Assembly (NCBI RefSeq): GCF_034259205.1
Contig: NZ_CP139487.1
Coordinates: forward strand, 496,001-560,000
Direction of reading: 5' to 3'
Length of the DNA: 64,000 bases
From: Peredibacter starrii
Lineage (GTDB): Bacteria; Bdellovibrionota; Bacteriovoracia; Bacteriovoracales; Bacteriovoracaceae
The position numbers were made by a program, and so were the translations under genes. The notes under the pieces are model-generated. The model made no database searches and was not told the origin of the DNA. It worked only from the letters and a program-made list of their open reading frames with translations. Numbering within the stretch: the first letter of the stretch is position 1; each line of letters begins with the position of its first letter. Of the stretch, positions 48,156-57,240 are shown one piece after another.

Positions 48156-48703
48156 TGAATAAAGAAAGTCTACGAGCTGAATTGCTATTAAGACTTACTT
48201 CTTTGCCCAATGATTCCATTCAATCGTTAAGTTTTTCGCTTACTAATCAGCTCATCAAACTTTTTCACTTTATCCCTGAACTTCAAGGTCAAGTTGGCGC
48301 TGGCTATTTGCCACTCAAGGCGGAGATCGCTCCGGTTTATCAAGAATTGTTTAGAGCAATTCCATTAAGCCTCGCGTATCCGGTTTTAGTACAAGGACAA
48401 ATGCACTTCGCACTTCCGCAAGGAATGCCGAAGGGGTCGACTTGGTTGGAGCCTCCGTACCACATGGTTGATCCTGAGTGGCTACTGGTACCCGGTGTCG
48501 GTTTTGATAAAAACGGCGCACGATTAGGAAGAGGGAAGGCATTTTATGACCGCTACCTCGAAGGCAAAGACGTTTTGAAGATTGGTCTCGCGTGGAGCGA
48601 GCAGATAGTAGACAAGATTCCAGTGGAGGCACATGACAGCCACATGGACTATATAATAACGGAAGAATTTTGTTGGGATGTAAACCAACAGAAAAGATTT
48701 TAA
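48155..48703 (+). CDS. fau: 5-formyltetrahydrofolate cyclo-ligase
   Basis: 182 residues. The family signature LLVPGVGFDKNGARLGRGKAFYDRYL and the late VDKIPVEAHDSHMDYIITE are present. It converts 5-formyl-THF to methenyl-THF. It overlaps zapA by one base (TAATG); the 6S RNA gene that separates these two genes in E. coli is absent here. Confidence 0.93.
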   Translation: MNKESLRAELLLRLTSLPNDSIQSLSFSLTNQLIKLFHFIPELQGQVGAGYLPLKAEIAPVYQELFRAIPLSLAYPVLVQGQMHFALPQGMPKGSTWLEPPYHMVDPEWLLVPGVGFDKNGARLGRGKAFYDRYLEGKDVLKIGLAWSEQIVDKIPVEAHDSHMDYIITEEFCWDVNQQKRF

Positions 48704-48712
48704 GGGGAATAT

Positions 48713-50266
48713 ATGAATCCAATGATGATGGCCGTAGTTGGCGTGATCGTTGGTGCAATCGTAGCTTACCTAGCGGTATCTATGAAGAATGCATCAGCTC
48801 AGAAGTCCAAAGAGGGCGCGGCACAAGATATCCTGGCAAAAGCTCAGGCAGACGCTGAAGAAGTTAAGAAGAAAGCTGAAGAAAAAGCGAAACAAATTGT
48901 TCGTGATGAAAGAAACCGACTTGAAGATGAAATGGAGAAAAAGAAAAAGCACCTTTCTGATTTCGAGCGCGGCCTGACTAAAAAAGAAGTGGCCCTAGAG
49001 CAGAAGACTGAACAAATTCAAAAAGACACTGACCGTGTTAAAGCAAAAGAAACTGAAATCGAAACTCGCGTTCAGAAACTTGATGCTGAAATCAAAAAGA
49101 ACATTGAAATCCAGGACGACCTTGCTAACAAGCTAACTCAGGTTGCTGGTCTTACAAAAGAACAAGCTAAAAACGAACTTATCGCTCAAGTTGAAGAAGA
49201 AGCTCGTCTTGATGCTGCTAAGAAAGTTAAGCGTATTGAAGAAGAGGCCAACGAAGAAGCTGAGAAGAGATCTAAGCGTATCGTTGGTATCGCCATCCAG
49301 CGTTTTGCTGGTGAATATGTTGCTGAACAAACAATCTCTTCAGTGGAAATCGCTGATGATGGTGTGAAAGGTCGTCTAATCGGTCGTGAAGGTCGTAACA
49401 TCCGTGCTTTCGAGCAGATTTGTGGTGTGGATCTCATTATCGATGATACTCCTGGTGTCGTAACGATTTCTTCATTCAACGTTGTTCGTAAAGAAATCTC
49501 TCGTATGACAATTGAGCGTCTTATCGCCGATGGTCGTATTCACCCTGCTAAAATTGAAGAGTTCTACGAAAAATGTAAACACGAGTTTGAATCTCGTCTA
49601 CGTGAACTTGGTGAGAAGGCCCAGATGGAAATCGGTGTTCACGGTATCCACCCTGAAATTCTAAAACTAATTGGTGCCCTTAACTGGCGTACTTCTTATA
49701 CACAAAACCAATATCAGCACGCTCTAGAAACAGCATTCCTTGCTGGTAACATGGCGGCTGAACTTGGCATGAACGTAAAACAAGCTCGTCGTGCTGGTCT
49801 TATGCACGATATCGGTAAAGTACTTGATGCTTCGGCAGAAGGTTCTCACGCGGTTATCGGTGCTGACTTCGCTAAAAAATACGGAGAGTCTCCGGATATC
49901 GTTCACGCTATCCGCGCTCACCACGATGATGAAAAACCAGAATCAGTACTTGCTCACTTAGTAGCTGCTGGTGATGCTCTTTCAGGTGCTCGTCCAGGCG
50001 CTCGTAAGGCCCTTAAAGAGTCTTATGTATCTCGTCTTTCTGATATCGAGAAAATTGTTAACGGTTTCGAAGGTGTTCAACGTTCTTACGCCATCTCTGC
50101 TGGTCGTGAAATCCGCGTTATGGTTGAGAACGAGAAAGTATCTGATGAACAAACAATTATGTTGTCTCGTGATATCGCTCGTAAGATTGAGCAGGAGATG
50201 TCATATCCTGGTACAATCAAGGTTTCTGTAATCAGAGAAACAAGAGCAGTCGGAATCGCGAAGTAA
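48713..50266 (+). CDS. rny: Ribonuclease Y
   Basis: 517 residues: an N-terminal membrane helix (about 4-24), a long Glu/Lys coiled coil (30-200), a KH domain (GRLIGREGRNIRAFEQICGVDLI region) and an HD domain (AGLMHDIGKVLD). It is a membrane-bound endonuclease that starts mRNA decay. Ten bases after fau with AAGGGGA as ribosome site. Confidence 0.96.
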   Translation: MNPMMMAVVGVIVGAIVAYLAVSMKNASAQKSKEGAAQDILAKAQADAEEVKKKAEEKAKQIVRDERNRLEDEMEKKKKHLSDFERGLTKKEVALEQKTEQIQKDTDRVKAKETEIETRVQKLDAEIKKNIEIQDDLANKLTQVAGLTKEQAKNELIAQVEEEARLDAAKKVKRIEEEANEEAEKRSKRIVGIAIQRFAGEYVAEQTISSVEIADDGVKGRLIGREGRNIRAFEQICGVDLIIDDTPGVVTISSFNVVRKEISRMTIERLIADGRIHPAKIEEFYEKCKHEFESRLRELGEKAQMEIGVHGIHPEILKLIGALNWRTSYTQNQYQHALETAFLAGNMAAELGMNVKQARRAGLMHDIGKVLDASAEGSHAVIGADFAKKYGESPDIVHAIRAHHDDEKPESVLAHLVAAGDALSGARPGARKALKESYVSRLSDIEKIVNGFEGVQRSYAISAGREIRVMVENEKVSDEQTIMLSRDIARKIEQEMSYPGTIKVSVIRETRAVGIAK

Positions 50267-50288
50267 TTAAAGAACGGAGGAGGAAATT

Positions 50289-50969
50289 ATGGAAAAGTGT
50301 GCGATTGTCACTGGTTCCTCCTCCGGTCTTGGTCTTGAAATCACAAAATCCCTTCTATTCGCAGGCCATACAGTGTTCGGTGGTTCCCGTTCTGGAACCG
50401 AAATCGAACATGATAATTTCTATGATGTTGAACTCGACATCACTTCCGAAGAATCAGTTGAAGAATTTTACGAAACCGTTCGTGAGTTTACTGATGTTAT
50501 CCACCTGGTGGTGAATAACGCCGGAATGTGCGAAATGAGTCCTCTGACCGAAATGGAAACTGAGACTTTTGAAATGCATCTGGCGACCAATACCATTGGC
50601 CCGTTCCTGATGTTCAAGCACCTCGAGCCATTTATCGTAAAAGAAGAAACTCATATCATCTCGATTCTTTCTACTGCCGCTCACTACGGTTACCCAAATG
50701 TGGCCGGTTACAATGCTTCGAAGTTTGGCCAATTGGGCCTGATTGAGAGTTTAAAGAAAGAGTGGAAGAACCATAAAGTTCGCTTCACCAATCTTTTCCC
50801 TGGAGCAATTGACACTCCACTTTGGGACAAGATGGGGCCGAAGTTTGGTCGTGAGAAAATGTTGAAAACTTCAGATTTTATGTCGGTGTTTAACTATCTT
50901 CTTCACGCTCCACCGAGCATTCAATTTCCAGAAATCACTTTCCTTCACCGCGAAGGATATTTGGAATGA
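50289..50969 (+). CDS. Short-chain dehydrogenase/reductase
   Basis: 226 residues of the classical SDR type: TGSSSGLGLEI cofactor motif near 8-18, NNAG, a catalytic Ser (STAAHYG region) and YNASK. NAD(P)-dependent oxidoreductase with unknown substrate. A GGAGGAGG ribosome site precedes the ATG. It heads a set of overlapping genes up to 53034. Confidence 0.92.
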   Translation: MEKCAIVTGSSSGLGLEITKSLLFAGHTVFGGSRSGTEIEHDNFYDVELDITSEESVEEFYETVREFTDVIHLVVNNAGMCEMSPLTEMETETFEMHLATNTIGPFLMFKHLEPFIVKEETHIISILSTAAHYGYPNVAGYNASKFGQLGLIESLKKEWKNHKVRFTNLFPGAIDTPLWDKMGPKFGREKMLKTSDFMSVFNYLLHAPPSIQFPEITFLHREGYLE

Positions 50970-51391
50970 AATTTCAATCGTTCCTGATTCCTAGACGTAA
51001 GGTCATTGAACTTTGTTTGCTTCCCATTTTTTTAGTCGTGGCCTATTTCATCTGGCCCGAGATTGAAGTCTTGAGTCTTTTTGCTTTCGGGTATATCTGG
51101 AACTGGACCGCTTCAAATGATCTAACTGCCTTGTTTGAAGATAGACGCTACCGCATGTCGATGCTCAAAATGGTAGTTAACCTCCAGAATCTCATCTTAA
51201 AACCATTTGGATGGGCGCCTGAAATTGTGAAGAGGATCATTAGAGTTTTACCTGCTGGAATCTTTTGGTATCTGGTCATTTATCTTAATGAGAGTCATAT
51301 GCCTTGGTGGGCGACCTTTTTAGGAAGCGCGGTTTTTGAACTACTTCTTTTAGAAATCTCTCTCTTTAAAAAGCACAAGGAAAGTGTGTGA
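50966..51391 (+). CDS. Small membrane protein of unknown function (141 aa)
   Basis: Three or four hydrophobic segments (about 14-28, 32-45, 93-107, 110-125). No family recognised. It overlaps the SDR gene and the MutT-like gene by four bases each (ATGA and GTGA), so the three are co-translated. Confidence 0.75.
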   Translation: MKFQSFLIPRRKVIELCLLPIFLVVAYFIWPEIEVLSLFAFGYIWNWTASNDLTALFEDRRYRMSMLKMVVNLQNLILKPFGWAPEIVKRIIRVLPAGIFWYLVIYLNESHMPWWATFLGSAVFELLLLEISLFKKHKESV

Positions 51392-51816
51392 AACTTCTCC
51401 CGGTTGCTCTTGCTCTTTTTTACCGCCAACTTCCTGGAAACGTTTTAGAGGTTTGGACCCAGGTTCGTGAGGACGATGGGCCTTATCATGGTCTTTTGGA
51501 ATTTCCCGGTGGAAAAATCGAGCCAGGTGAAGAACCAGTCATGGGAGCGGTGAGGGAAGTTCAGGAAGAAGTGGGGATAGAGGTTGATCCAAAACTTGGA
51601 CGCTTCATGGGGATTTACACCAACCCACTTCCTAATAAGACGATTTTATTAAATGTATTTTTATTTCCGGATCAGCCGAGCCTGATTGGAAGAGGGCAGT
51701 GGTTAAAGGTTGAAAATCCTGATCTAAGTCGCCCTTTTACCGGCCAGATTCCTTCTCCAAACCATCAGATCATTGATGATCTCTATCATGCGCTATATGA
51801 TAGGGCCCATGAATAG
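51388..51816 (+). CDS. MutT-like Nudix hydrolase
   Basis: 142 residues. A complete Nudix box (GGKIEPGEEPVMGAVREVQEEVGI) follows a LLEFP strand, as in MutT-type enzymes that remove 8-oxo-dGTP or similar nucleotides. Starts with GTG overlapping the previous stop. The exact substrate cannot be read from sequence. Confidence 0.88.
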   Translation: MKLLPVALALFYRQLPGNVLEVWTQVREDDGPYHGLLEFPGGKIEPGEEPVMGAVREVQEEVGIEVDPKLGRFMGIYTNPLPNKTILLNVFLFPDQPSLIGRGQWLKVENPDLSRPFTGQIPSPNHQIIDDLYHALYDRAHE

Positions 51817-52585
51817 CATTACCCAGATCATCACGCATTTTTTCCTATTTTCATTGGCCTTTGGAACTCAGCTCTTCTCACCAGTGGTAAGTACAAAACT
51901 TACCGGTGTGGGCTTTTATAAATTAGGAACGTCAATTGTTCTGGCGAGTTTAGTATTGGCACTGGGTGTGGATTTTTTCATGGCACCAGCACTAACTCCG
52001 ATTGAATGGTGGTGCTACGGAATTCTCATCAGTACCAACGTCATCACTTCCATCTTTCATAAAGATCAAAAAGATTGGTTCATGTGGGTTCTATATGTTC
52101 TGCAGATCATTACTTTCTGCGTACTCGCGTTCCACGTGTTTACCTTTGATCCGATTTGGATCATGTTCTTCTTTATGTCGATGGCGCTATTGGGAATTAG
52201 TAACTTCTCAATGCTTCTTGGTCACTATTATCTGGTTGTACCGAAGCTCTCGGAAGAGCCACTTATCTATTGTTTGTTTATATTCTGGATGGCCTTTTTC
52301 CTAAAAATCATCTCGTCACTGGCGGTAATCTTCTCGATCGGCGCTCCTTATCTTGCTGAAGGCAGTATTGTAGGAGACGGTTACATGTATAACTGGCTCT
52401 TTGTATCTATGCGATACCTCTGGGGATTTGTAGCACCTGTCATTCTCAGTTTTTTCACTTTTCGCCTATGTAAAATCCGTTCCATTCAGAGCGCTACCGG
52501 TGTGCTTTACATCGTGGAGTTTTTTGTTATTGTGGGCGAATTAATATCAGTCTATCTCATGGCAAAACACGGTTTACCTCTATGA
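51809..52585 (+). CDS. Multi-pass membrane protein of unknown function
   Basis: About 258 residues with seven or eight hydrophobic helices and no recognised motif. I prefer the ATG at 51809 (AGGGCCC just before it, eight-base overlap with the Nudix gene) to ATGs at 51773-51800. It overlaps the next gene by four bases. Function unknown. Confidence 0.75.
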   Translation: MNSITQIITHFFLFSLAFGTQLFSPVVSTKLTGVGFYKLGTSIVLASLVLALGVDFFMAPALTPIEWWCYGILISTNVITSIFHKDQKDWFMWVLYVLQIITFCVLAFHVFTFDPIWIMFFFMSMALLGISNFSMLLGHYYLVVPKLSEEPLIYCLFIFWMAFFLKIISSLAVIFSIGAPYLAEGSIVGDGYMYNWLFVSMRYLWGFVAPVILSFFTFRLCKIRSIQSATGVLYIVEFFVIVGELISVYLMAKHGLPL

Positions 52586-53034
52586 TGGAAGTTCAGATTA
52601 CTTGTAAAGAATGCGGTTCTAGCGTTGAAGTTGTGCCTGATCACAATGCTCATAAAGTTGAGTGTGGTGTTTGTAAGCACGTTTCGGATGTTCACTTTAC
52701 TCATGAACATGAAGCAGGTGTTCTAAAAGAGTGTCCGGTTTGTTCACGTCAGGACTTCTACAAGCAGAAAGACTTCAACCGTAAGATTGGTGTTTTGTTG
52801 TTCGTAATCGCGGCCATTCTTTCGATCTGGACCTACGGTCTGAGCTTAGTGGCGCTTTATTTAGTAGATCTTTTCTTGTTCCGTCGTCTTGCGATGGTTG
52901 CCATTTGTTACAAATGCCAGACCAATTTCCGTAGGGTGGCGAATATGGCCGACATCCGTGATTTCGATCACGAAATGAATGACCGTATTGTTTATGCCGA
53001 CCATGACTTTAAGGGCAAGCCTCTATCTCATTAA
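52582..53034 (+). CDS. Zinc-ribbon protein with membrane hairpin
   Basis: 150 residues. C8-C11 and C28-C31 form one CxxC/CxxC zinc ribbon. A second set, C51-C54 and C109-C112, is split by two membrane helices (about 68-84 and 86-100). Both ribbons would be on the same, probably cytoplasmic, side. No family assigned. Last gene of the overlapping set that starts with the SDR gene. Confidence 0.8.
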   Translation: MMEVQITCKECGSSVEVVPDHNAHKVECGVCKHVSDVHFTHEHEAGVLKECPVCSRQDFYKQKDFNRKIGVLLFVIAAILSIWTYGLSLVALYLVDLFLFRRLAMVAICYKCQTNFRRVANMADIRDFDHEMNDRIVYADHDFKGKPLSH

Positions 53035-53069
53035 AACCATAGGGGCTAAATAAAATAAATTGCGTACCT

Positions 53070-53099
53070 TTGCAGTTCTTGGGGCCGGTGTGCTATAAT
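53070..53099 (+). promoter_or_regulatory. Promoter of the CNNM/CorC-type gene
   Basis: TTGCAG (53070-53075), 18 bases, TATAAT (53094-53099). The leader is about 95 bases and has an AGGAG at about 53126 that is not followed by an ATG; the gene start at 53202 has no ribosome site. Confidence 0.55.
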
Positions 53100-53201
53100 A
53101 GCTCTGCTATTTCATTAACTTAACAGGAGTTAGTTCCCATCGAACCCCCGGCTGAACGATCTTATATTTTTTCTCTAACCACTAAATCCCAATTTTAATT
53201 T

Positions 53202-54530
53202 ATGAGTACCGATCAAGAGATTTTAGTTCTTGTTGTTTCTCTCCTATTGTCTGCTTTTTTCTCGGGCTCTGAGGCCGCATTACTCTCACTTCCTCACGAG
53301 AAGGCGAAGCAAATCGCTGAAGAGCATGGCCTGGATTCTTGGGCCATGAAGCGTTGGCTGCAAATGCCAAACGATATTCTTACGACCATTCTAGTTGGAA
53401 ACAACTTCGTTAATATTTTAATTGCGACTCTCTCTGCAAGTATTGCGGAAAGGTTTTTCTCAAATGATGCCCTCGCCATTAGCGTAGGTGTGACTACCAT
53501 GATGATTCTGTTATTCGGAGAAATTGCGCCGAAGACGGTAGGTCGTGGTCACTCTGAGAAATTTGCTGCAACATCAGTTTTAATTCTAACTGGTTTTTAT
53601 TATCTGATGTGGCCGGTTGTGAAGGCCTTCACCAAAATCATTCAATTGGTACTTGGTAAGAACGCGAACGTAAGAAGTCGTGCCGTCACGAAAGATGATA
53701 TTGAAGTCATGGTTGAGATGGCGGAAGAGACCCGCACCATGGACTCAAAACAAATTGATCTACTGAACTCAATCCTTGAGTTTCCTTCGATCAAAGTAAA
53801 AGACATCATGGTTCCACGTACTTCAATTGAAGCGATCAAAAAAGATTCCAGCTTCCTTGAAGTGATTAAAATGGTTCGGGAAGTCGCTCATAGCCGCTAT
53901 CCGGTTTACGACGAAGATTTAGATGATGTTCTAGGATTTTTACACGTAAAAGATCTGGCCTTCATGGGTCCGGATGAACAGAAAAACTTCGACATCACTA
54001 AGTATGTGAAGCCACCTTTCTTTGTGTACGAACACATGAAAATTCAGGCCGTATTCGATCACATGAACCGTAAGAAAGTTCACTTGGCCCTCGTGAAAGA
54101 CGAGAACGGTATCGTCGTAGGAATGCTGACTTTGGAAGACATCATGGAAGAAATCTTTGGTGAAATTCAGGATGAGCATGATGATGAAGAAGATCTAATT
54201 CCGGGTGTGGAGAGTGCAGAAGGGGTACTTGTACCTTCAACGATTTCTCTTCGTGATCTTTATAATGAATACGATATTGAGATCCCGCTTAACGATAACT
54301 ACTCAACGCTAAACGGCTTTTTGATGGAGCAGCTTGGTAATAGCTTTCCGAAGAAAGGTCACCTCATTATTTGGGACGGCTATTCATTCGAGTTAGTACG
54401 CGTAAAGAGTTCTGAGATTAAAGAAGTTAAGATCAAGTCGACTACTGGCCTGCACCTTCGCGAGCCAGATAAGAAAGAGTCTAAAGAAACTTCTGACAAC
54501 GATCACCATAAGGCCATTGGAGCCAAGTAA
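53202..54530 (+). CDS. CNNM/CorC family (HlyC-like) membrane protein
   Basis: 442 residues: a DUF21 domain with about four membrane helices (FFSGSEAALLSL near 19-30), two CBS domains (about 205-335, with VPRTSIEAI and LTLEDIMEEIFGEIQDE), and a C-terminal CorC_HlyC domain. Known relatives export or sense Mg2+/Co2+. The C-terminal end is acidic and Lys-rich. Followed at two bases by the reductase gene. Confidence 0.93.
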   Translation: MSTDQEILVLVVSLLLSAFFSGSEAALLSLPHEKAKQIAEEHGLDSWAMKRWLQMPNDILTTILVGNNFVNILIATLSASIAERFFSNDALAISVGVTTMMILLFGEIAPKTVGRGHSEKFAATSVLILTGFYYLMWPVVKAFTKIIQLVLGKNANVRSRAVTKDDIEVMVEMAEETRTMDSKQIDLLNSILEFPSIKVKDIMVPRTSIEAIKKDSSFLEVIKMVREVAHSRYPVYDEDLDDVLGFLHVKDLAFMGPDEQKNFDITKYVKPPFFVYEHMKIQAVFDHMNRKKVHLALVKDENGIVVGMLTLEDIMEEIFGEIQDEHDDEEDLIPGVESAEGVLVPSTISLRDLYNEYDIEIPLNDNYSTLNGFLMEQLGNSFPKKGHLIIWDGYSFELVRVKSSEIKEVKIKSTTGLHLREPDKKESKETSDNDHHKAIGAK

Positions 54531-54532
54531 TC

Positions 54533-55522
54533 ATGGATCAAAAAATTTATCCTGTCTGTGTTATCGGCGGAGGTTCCGCCGGTATCATGGCAGTTCTTCG
54601 TACTGTTCTTAATAACGATGAATGTCTGTTCTTTCCTGGTTCTCCAAAGGACAAGAAGCGTTCGCGCGCTCTATGGGTAAGAAAGATTGAAAACATGCCG
54701 GCCCACTTTCAATACAAGCGTGGCATTGAAGAGCCGAATGCTGAAACGTTAAAGTGGATCGCGGAATCTCCTTTCAAAGATAATCTTCTTATTCATAAAA
54801 ACGTGGGTGTGACGAGTGTCGTGAAGAAGGGCGAGATTTTTGAAATCACTGATTCTAAAAACCAGGTTCATCTCGCTGAGTATATTATCCTTTGTACTGG
54901 AGTGATGGATGTTCAACCTGAGATCAAAGGTTCAATTGAAACCGTTTTTGATTACGCCAATGCTCAGACCATTGATTACTGCTTAATCTGTGACGGTCAT
55001 CACGTTTTTCAAAAACGCGCTTCCGTGATTGGACACGGTAATGGAGCTGCTTGGGTGGCGATTATGCTTTATGAGCGCTATCAACCCGAGAACTTTGCTA
55101 TTCTGACGAATGGGAAAAAAGCCGAGTTTCAGGACGACACTAAAAAGCTCATTGAGATGTATGGAATCAAAGTTTACGAGCAAGAGATCTCAGATGTTCT
55201 GGGCCAAGAGAAAGGGAAAATCCTGGAAGGCTTCATGCTTTCGGATGGAACTAAATTTGAAACCGACATCTGTTTTGTATCGATGGGCATGATTGTTTAT
55301 AACGAAATCGCCAAGCAGTTGGGTGCAGATTTGGATGAGCGTGGTTTTGTGAAGGCCGAAGAATCGGGGCTTACTTCAATTTCAGGTCTGTATGTAGCAG
55401 GGGATTTGAAGGCAAATACCAAGAAACAGATTTATACCGCTTGGGATAATGCTGTGAACGCGGCCAATGCCATCAACATGAAGATTCGTTCGAAAAAGCG
55501 TCAACAATTCAAAAAAGATTAA
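54533..55522 (+). CDS. Thioredoxin reductase-like flavoprotein
   Basis: 329 residues. FAD motif IGGGSAGIMA (10-20), the redox pair C150-x2-C153 followed by DG (DYCLICDG), and the late GLYVAGDL motif match thioredoxin reductases. The NADPH motif is altered (IGHGNGAAWVA in place of GGGDSA), and the region after the FAD motif is divergent, so the electron donor or partner may differ from true TrxB. It ends two bases from a convergent ferredoxin gene. Confidence 0.85.
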   Translation: MDQKIYPVCVIGGGSAGIMAVLRTVLNNDECLFFPGSPKDKKRSRALWVRKIENMPAHFQYKRGIEEPNAETLKWIAESPFKDNLLIHKNVGVTSVVKKGEIFEITDSKNQVHLAEYIILCTGVMDVQPEIKGSIETVFDYANAQTIDYCLICDGHHVFQKRASVIGHGNGAAWVAIMLYERYQPENFAILTNGKKAEFQDDTKKLIEMYGIKVYEQEISDVLGQEKGKILEGFMLSDGTKFETDICFVSMGMIVYNEIAKQLGADLDERGFVKAEESGLTSISGLYVAGDLKANTKKQIYTAWDNAVNAANAINMKIRSKKRQQFKKD

Positions 55523-55524
55523 GA

Positions 55525-55842
55525 TTATTTTATCGGGACGATAGTGACGTCCCCATGAACCTTGGCCCGGCAAGACAGTCGGATTTCTTTGTTTTTAATG
55601 AAATCCTCTCCTCGCTGCCCTCGAAACTCGTCTTTAAGGGCATCAATGGTATTCTGTTCAATGACTCCAGGGGGTTGCAAATGCTCTTTCCCTGCTGTGA
55701 CTTCCACCCGACAGGCCCCGCAAGACCCAGATAGGCACCCATGAGGTAATACCTCTCCATGCTCGTATAAAGCGTCGTAAAGAATCTCACCTTCATTCAC
55801 GTCAAAGGTCTTCGTCGTGTCTGTAATTGACACCCTGGGCAT
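55525..55842 (-). CDS. [2Fe-2S] ferredoxin
   Basis: 105 residues with the plant-type pattern C36-x4-C41-x2-C44 and C91 (CLSGSCGACRV, then LSCRA). Electron carrier. I use the ATG at 55842 with AAGGA upstream; the frame extends to a TTG at 55860. The partner is unknown; the convergent flavoprotein is a possible but unproven one. Confidence 0.9.
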   Translation of the reverse strand: MPRVSITDTTKTFDVNEGEILYDALYEHGEVLPHGCLSGSCGACRVEVTAGKEHLQPPGVIEQNTIDALKDEFRGQRGEDFIKNKEIRLSCRAKVHGDVTIVPIK

Positions 55843-55955
55843 AAGATTCTTCCTTGTCAAAACCTTAAGGGTTTAAGAAACTCGTCGCAATAAAATCTAG
55901 TCTAACCTAAGTCATAATTTTGGTCACTTGTAAAAAGGTGCCGAAGGAGAACGGT

Positions 55956-57065
55956 ATGTTAACTCTCGAAAAAATGTATTCAATGGGCCACGAAGAAGTT
56001 GTCTTCTTCCAGGATAAGTCTTGCGGTCTTAAAGCTATCGTAGGTATCCACGATACAACTCTAGGTCCAGCTCTGGGCGGAACTCGTCTATGGCCATATG
56101 CTAACGAAGAAGAAGCTCTAATCGACGTTCTTCGTCTATCTCGTGGTATGACTTATAAAAATGCTATCTCAGGTCTTAACCTTGGTGGCGGTAAAGCGGT
56201 AATCATCGCTGATCCAAAAAACAAAAACGAAGCTCTTTTCCGTTCATTCGGTCGCTTCATTGAATCTCTAAACGGTCGTTACATCACAGCTGAAGATGTA
56301 AACACTTCAGTAGAAGATATCGAACACATCTTTACAGAAACAAATCACGTAACTGGTGTTGCTCAACAGAACGGTGGTTCTGGTAACCCATCTCCGTATA
56401 CAGCTCTTGGCGTGTTCCGCGGTATCGAAGCTTCTGTAACAAAAGCTTTCGGTTCTCGTTCACTTAAAGGCAAAACAGTGGCCATTCAAGGTGTTGGTTC
56501 AGTAGGTTTCGAACTTGCTAAACTTCTTACTGAAGCTGGTGCAAACATTGTTTATACAGACGTAAACGAGCGTGGAATTCAGCGTATGAAAGACGCTTTC
56601 CCAACTGCTAAGTTCGTTTCTACAAATGAAATCTTCAGCGTTGCTTGTGACGTATACGCTCCATGTGCACTTGGTGCTTCAATCAACGACGAAACAATTC
56701 CTCAATTGAAAGCTAAGATCGTTTGTGGTGCTGCTAACAACCAACTTAAAGAAGACCGTCACGGCCTTATCCTTAAAGAGAAAGGCATCCTTTACGCTCC
56801 AGACTACCTAGTAAATGCTGGTGGTGTAATGAACGTTTCGATCGAGTTCGAAGGTTGGGCAGACTCTAAATCTCGTCGTATGGTTGATACAATCTACGAT
56901 AAGACTCTTGAAGTTTTCAAAATCTCTGACGAGCAAAACATTCCAGTTAACAAAGCTGCGGACGTAATGGCAGAGAACAGAATCGCTGCTATGAGAAGCA
57001 TCAAGAACGGTTACCTTGGTGTTAAAATCAACCACAGAATGCCTGGTCAAAAAAGAAGATTCTAA
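55956..57065 (+). CDS. Leucine dehydrogenase
   Basis: 369 residues of the Glu/Leu/Phe/Val dehydrogenase family, the length of leucine dehydrogenases. GPALGGTRLWPY, GLNLGGGKAVI with the catalytic Lys, the Rossmann motif VAIQGVGSVGFELAKLL and NAGGVMNVSIEFEG are visible. It deaminates branched-chain amino acids with NAD. The ATG at 55956 has GAAGGAG before it; the GTG/ATG at 55920 is an unsupported extension. Strong codon bias indicates high expression, which fits amino-acid catabolism. Confidence 0.93.
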   Translation: MLTLEKMYSMGHEEVVFFQDKSCGLKAIVGIHDTTLGPALGGTRLWPYANEEEALIDVLRLSRGMTYKNAISGLNLGGGKAVIIADPKNKNEALFRSFGRFIESLNGRYITAEDVNTSVEDIEHIFTETNHVTGVAQQNGGSGNPSPYTALGVFRGIEASVTKAFGSRSLKGKTVAIQGVGSVGFELAKLLTEAGANIVYTDVNERGIQRMKDAFPTAKFVSTNEIFSVACDVYAPCALGASINDETIPQLKAKIVCGAANNQLKEDRHGLILKEKGILYAPDYLVNAGGVMNVSIEFEGWADSKSRRMVDTIYDKTLEVFKISDEQNIPVNKAADVMAENRIAAMRSIKNGYLGVKINHRMPGQKRRF

Positions 57066-57070
57066 TCTTA

Positions 57071-57098
57071 AGGCCCTCGAAAGAGGGCCTTTTTTTTT
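57071..57098 (+). terminator. Leucine dehydrogenase terminator
   Basis: AGGCCCTC and GAGGGCCT pair across GAAA, followed by a run of nine T. Confidence 0.93.
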
Positions 57099-57240
57099 GC
57101 TCGACTTTCTCGGTTATGACCCATTTTACCTCCTAAACACATTTCTCTTTAATCTAAGTACAGACACTTATCGTTGGCATCGTTCATGCTTCTCTTACAA
57201 CAGTCAGAAGGTTAAAGACCTACTGGAAAGAGGGGTATTT

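Noticed and set aside
53101-53201. Possible short leader peptide before the CNNM gene (AGGAG at 53126)
   Set aside because: No ATG, GTG or TTG follows at a usable distance.
57016-57240. Longer version of the small acidic protein starting at 57016
   Set aside because: The extension reads antiparallel to nothing but passes through the end of leucine dehydrogenase and its terminator; the ATG at 57241 has a ribosome site.
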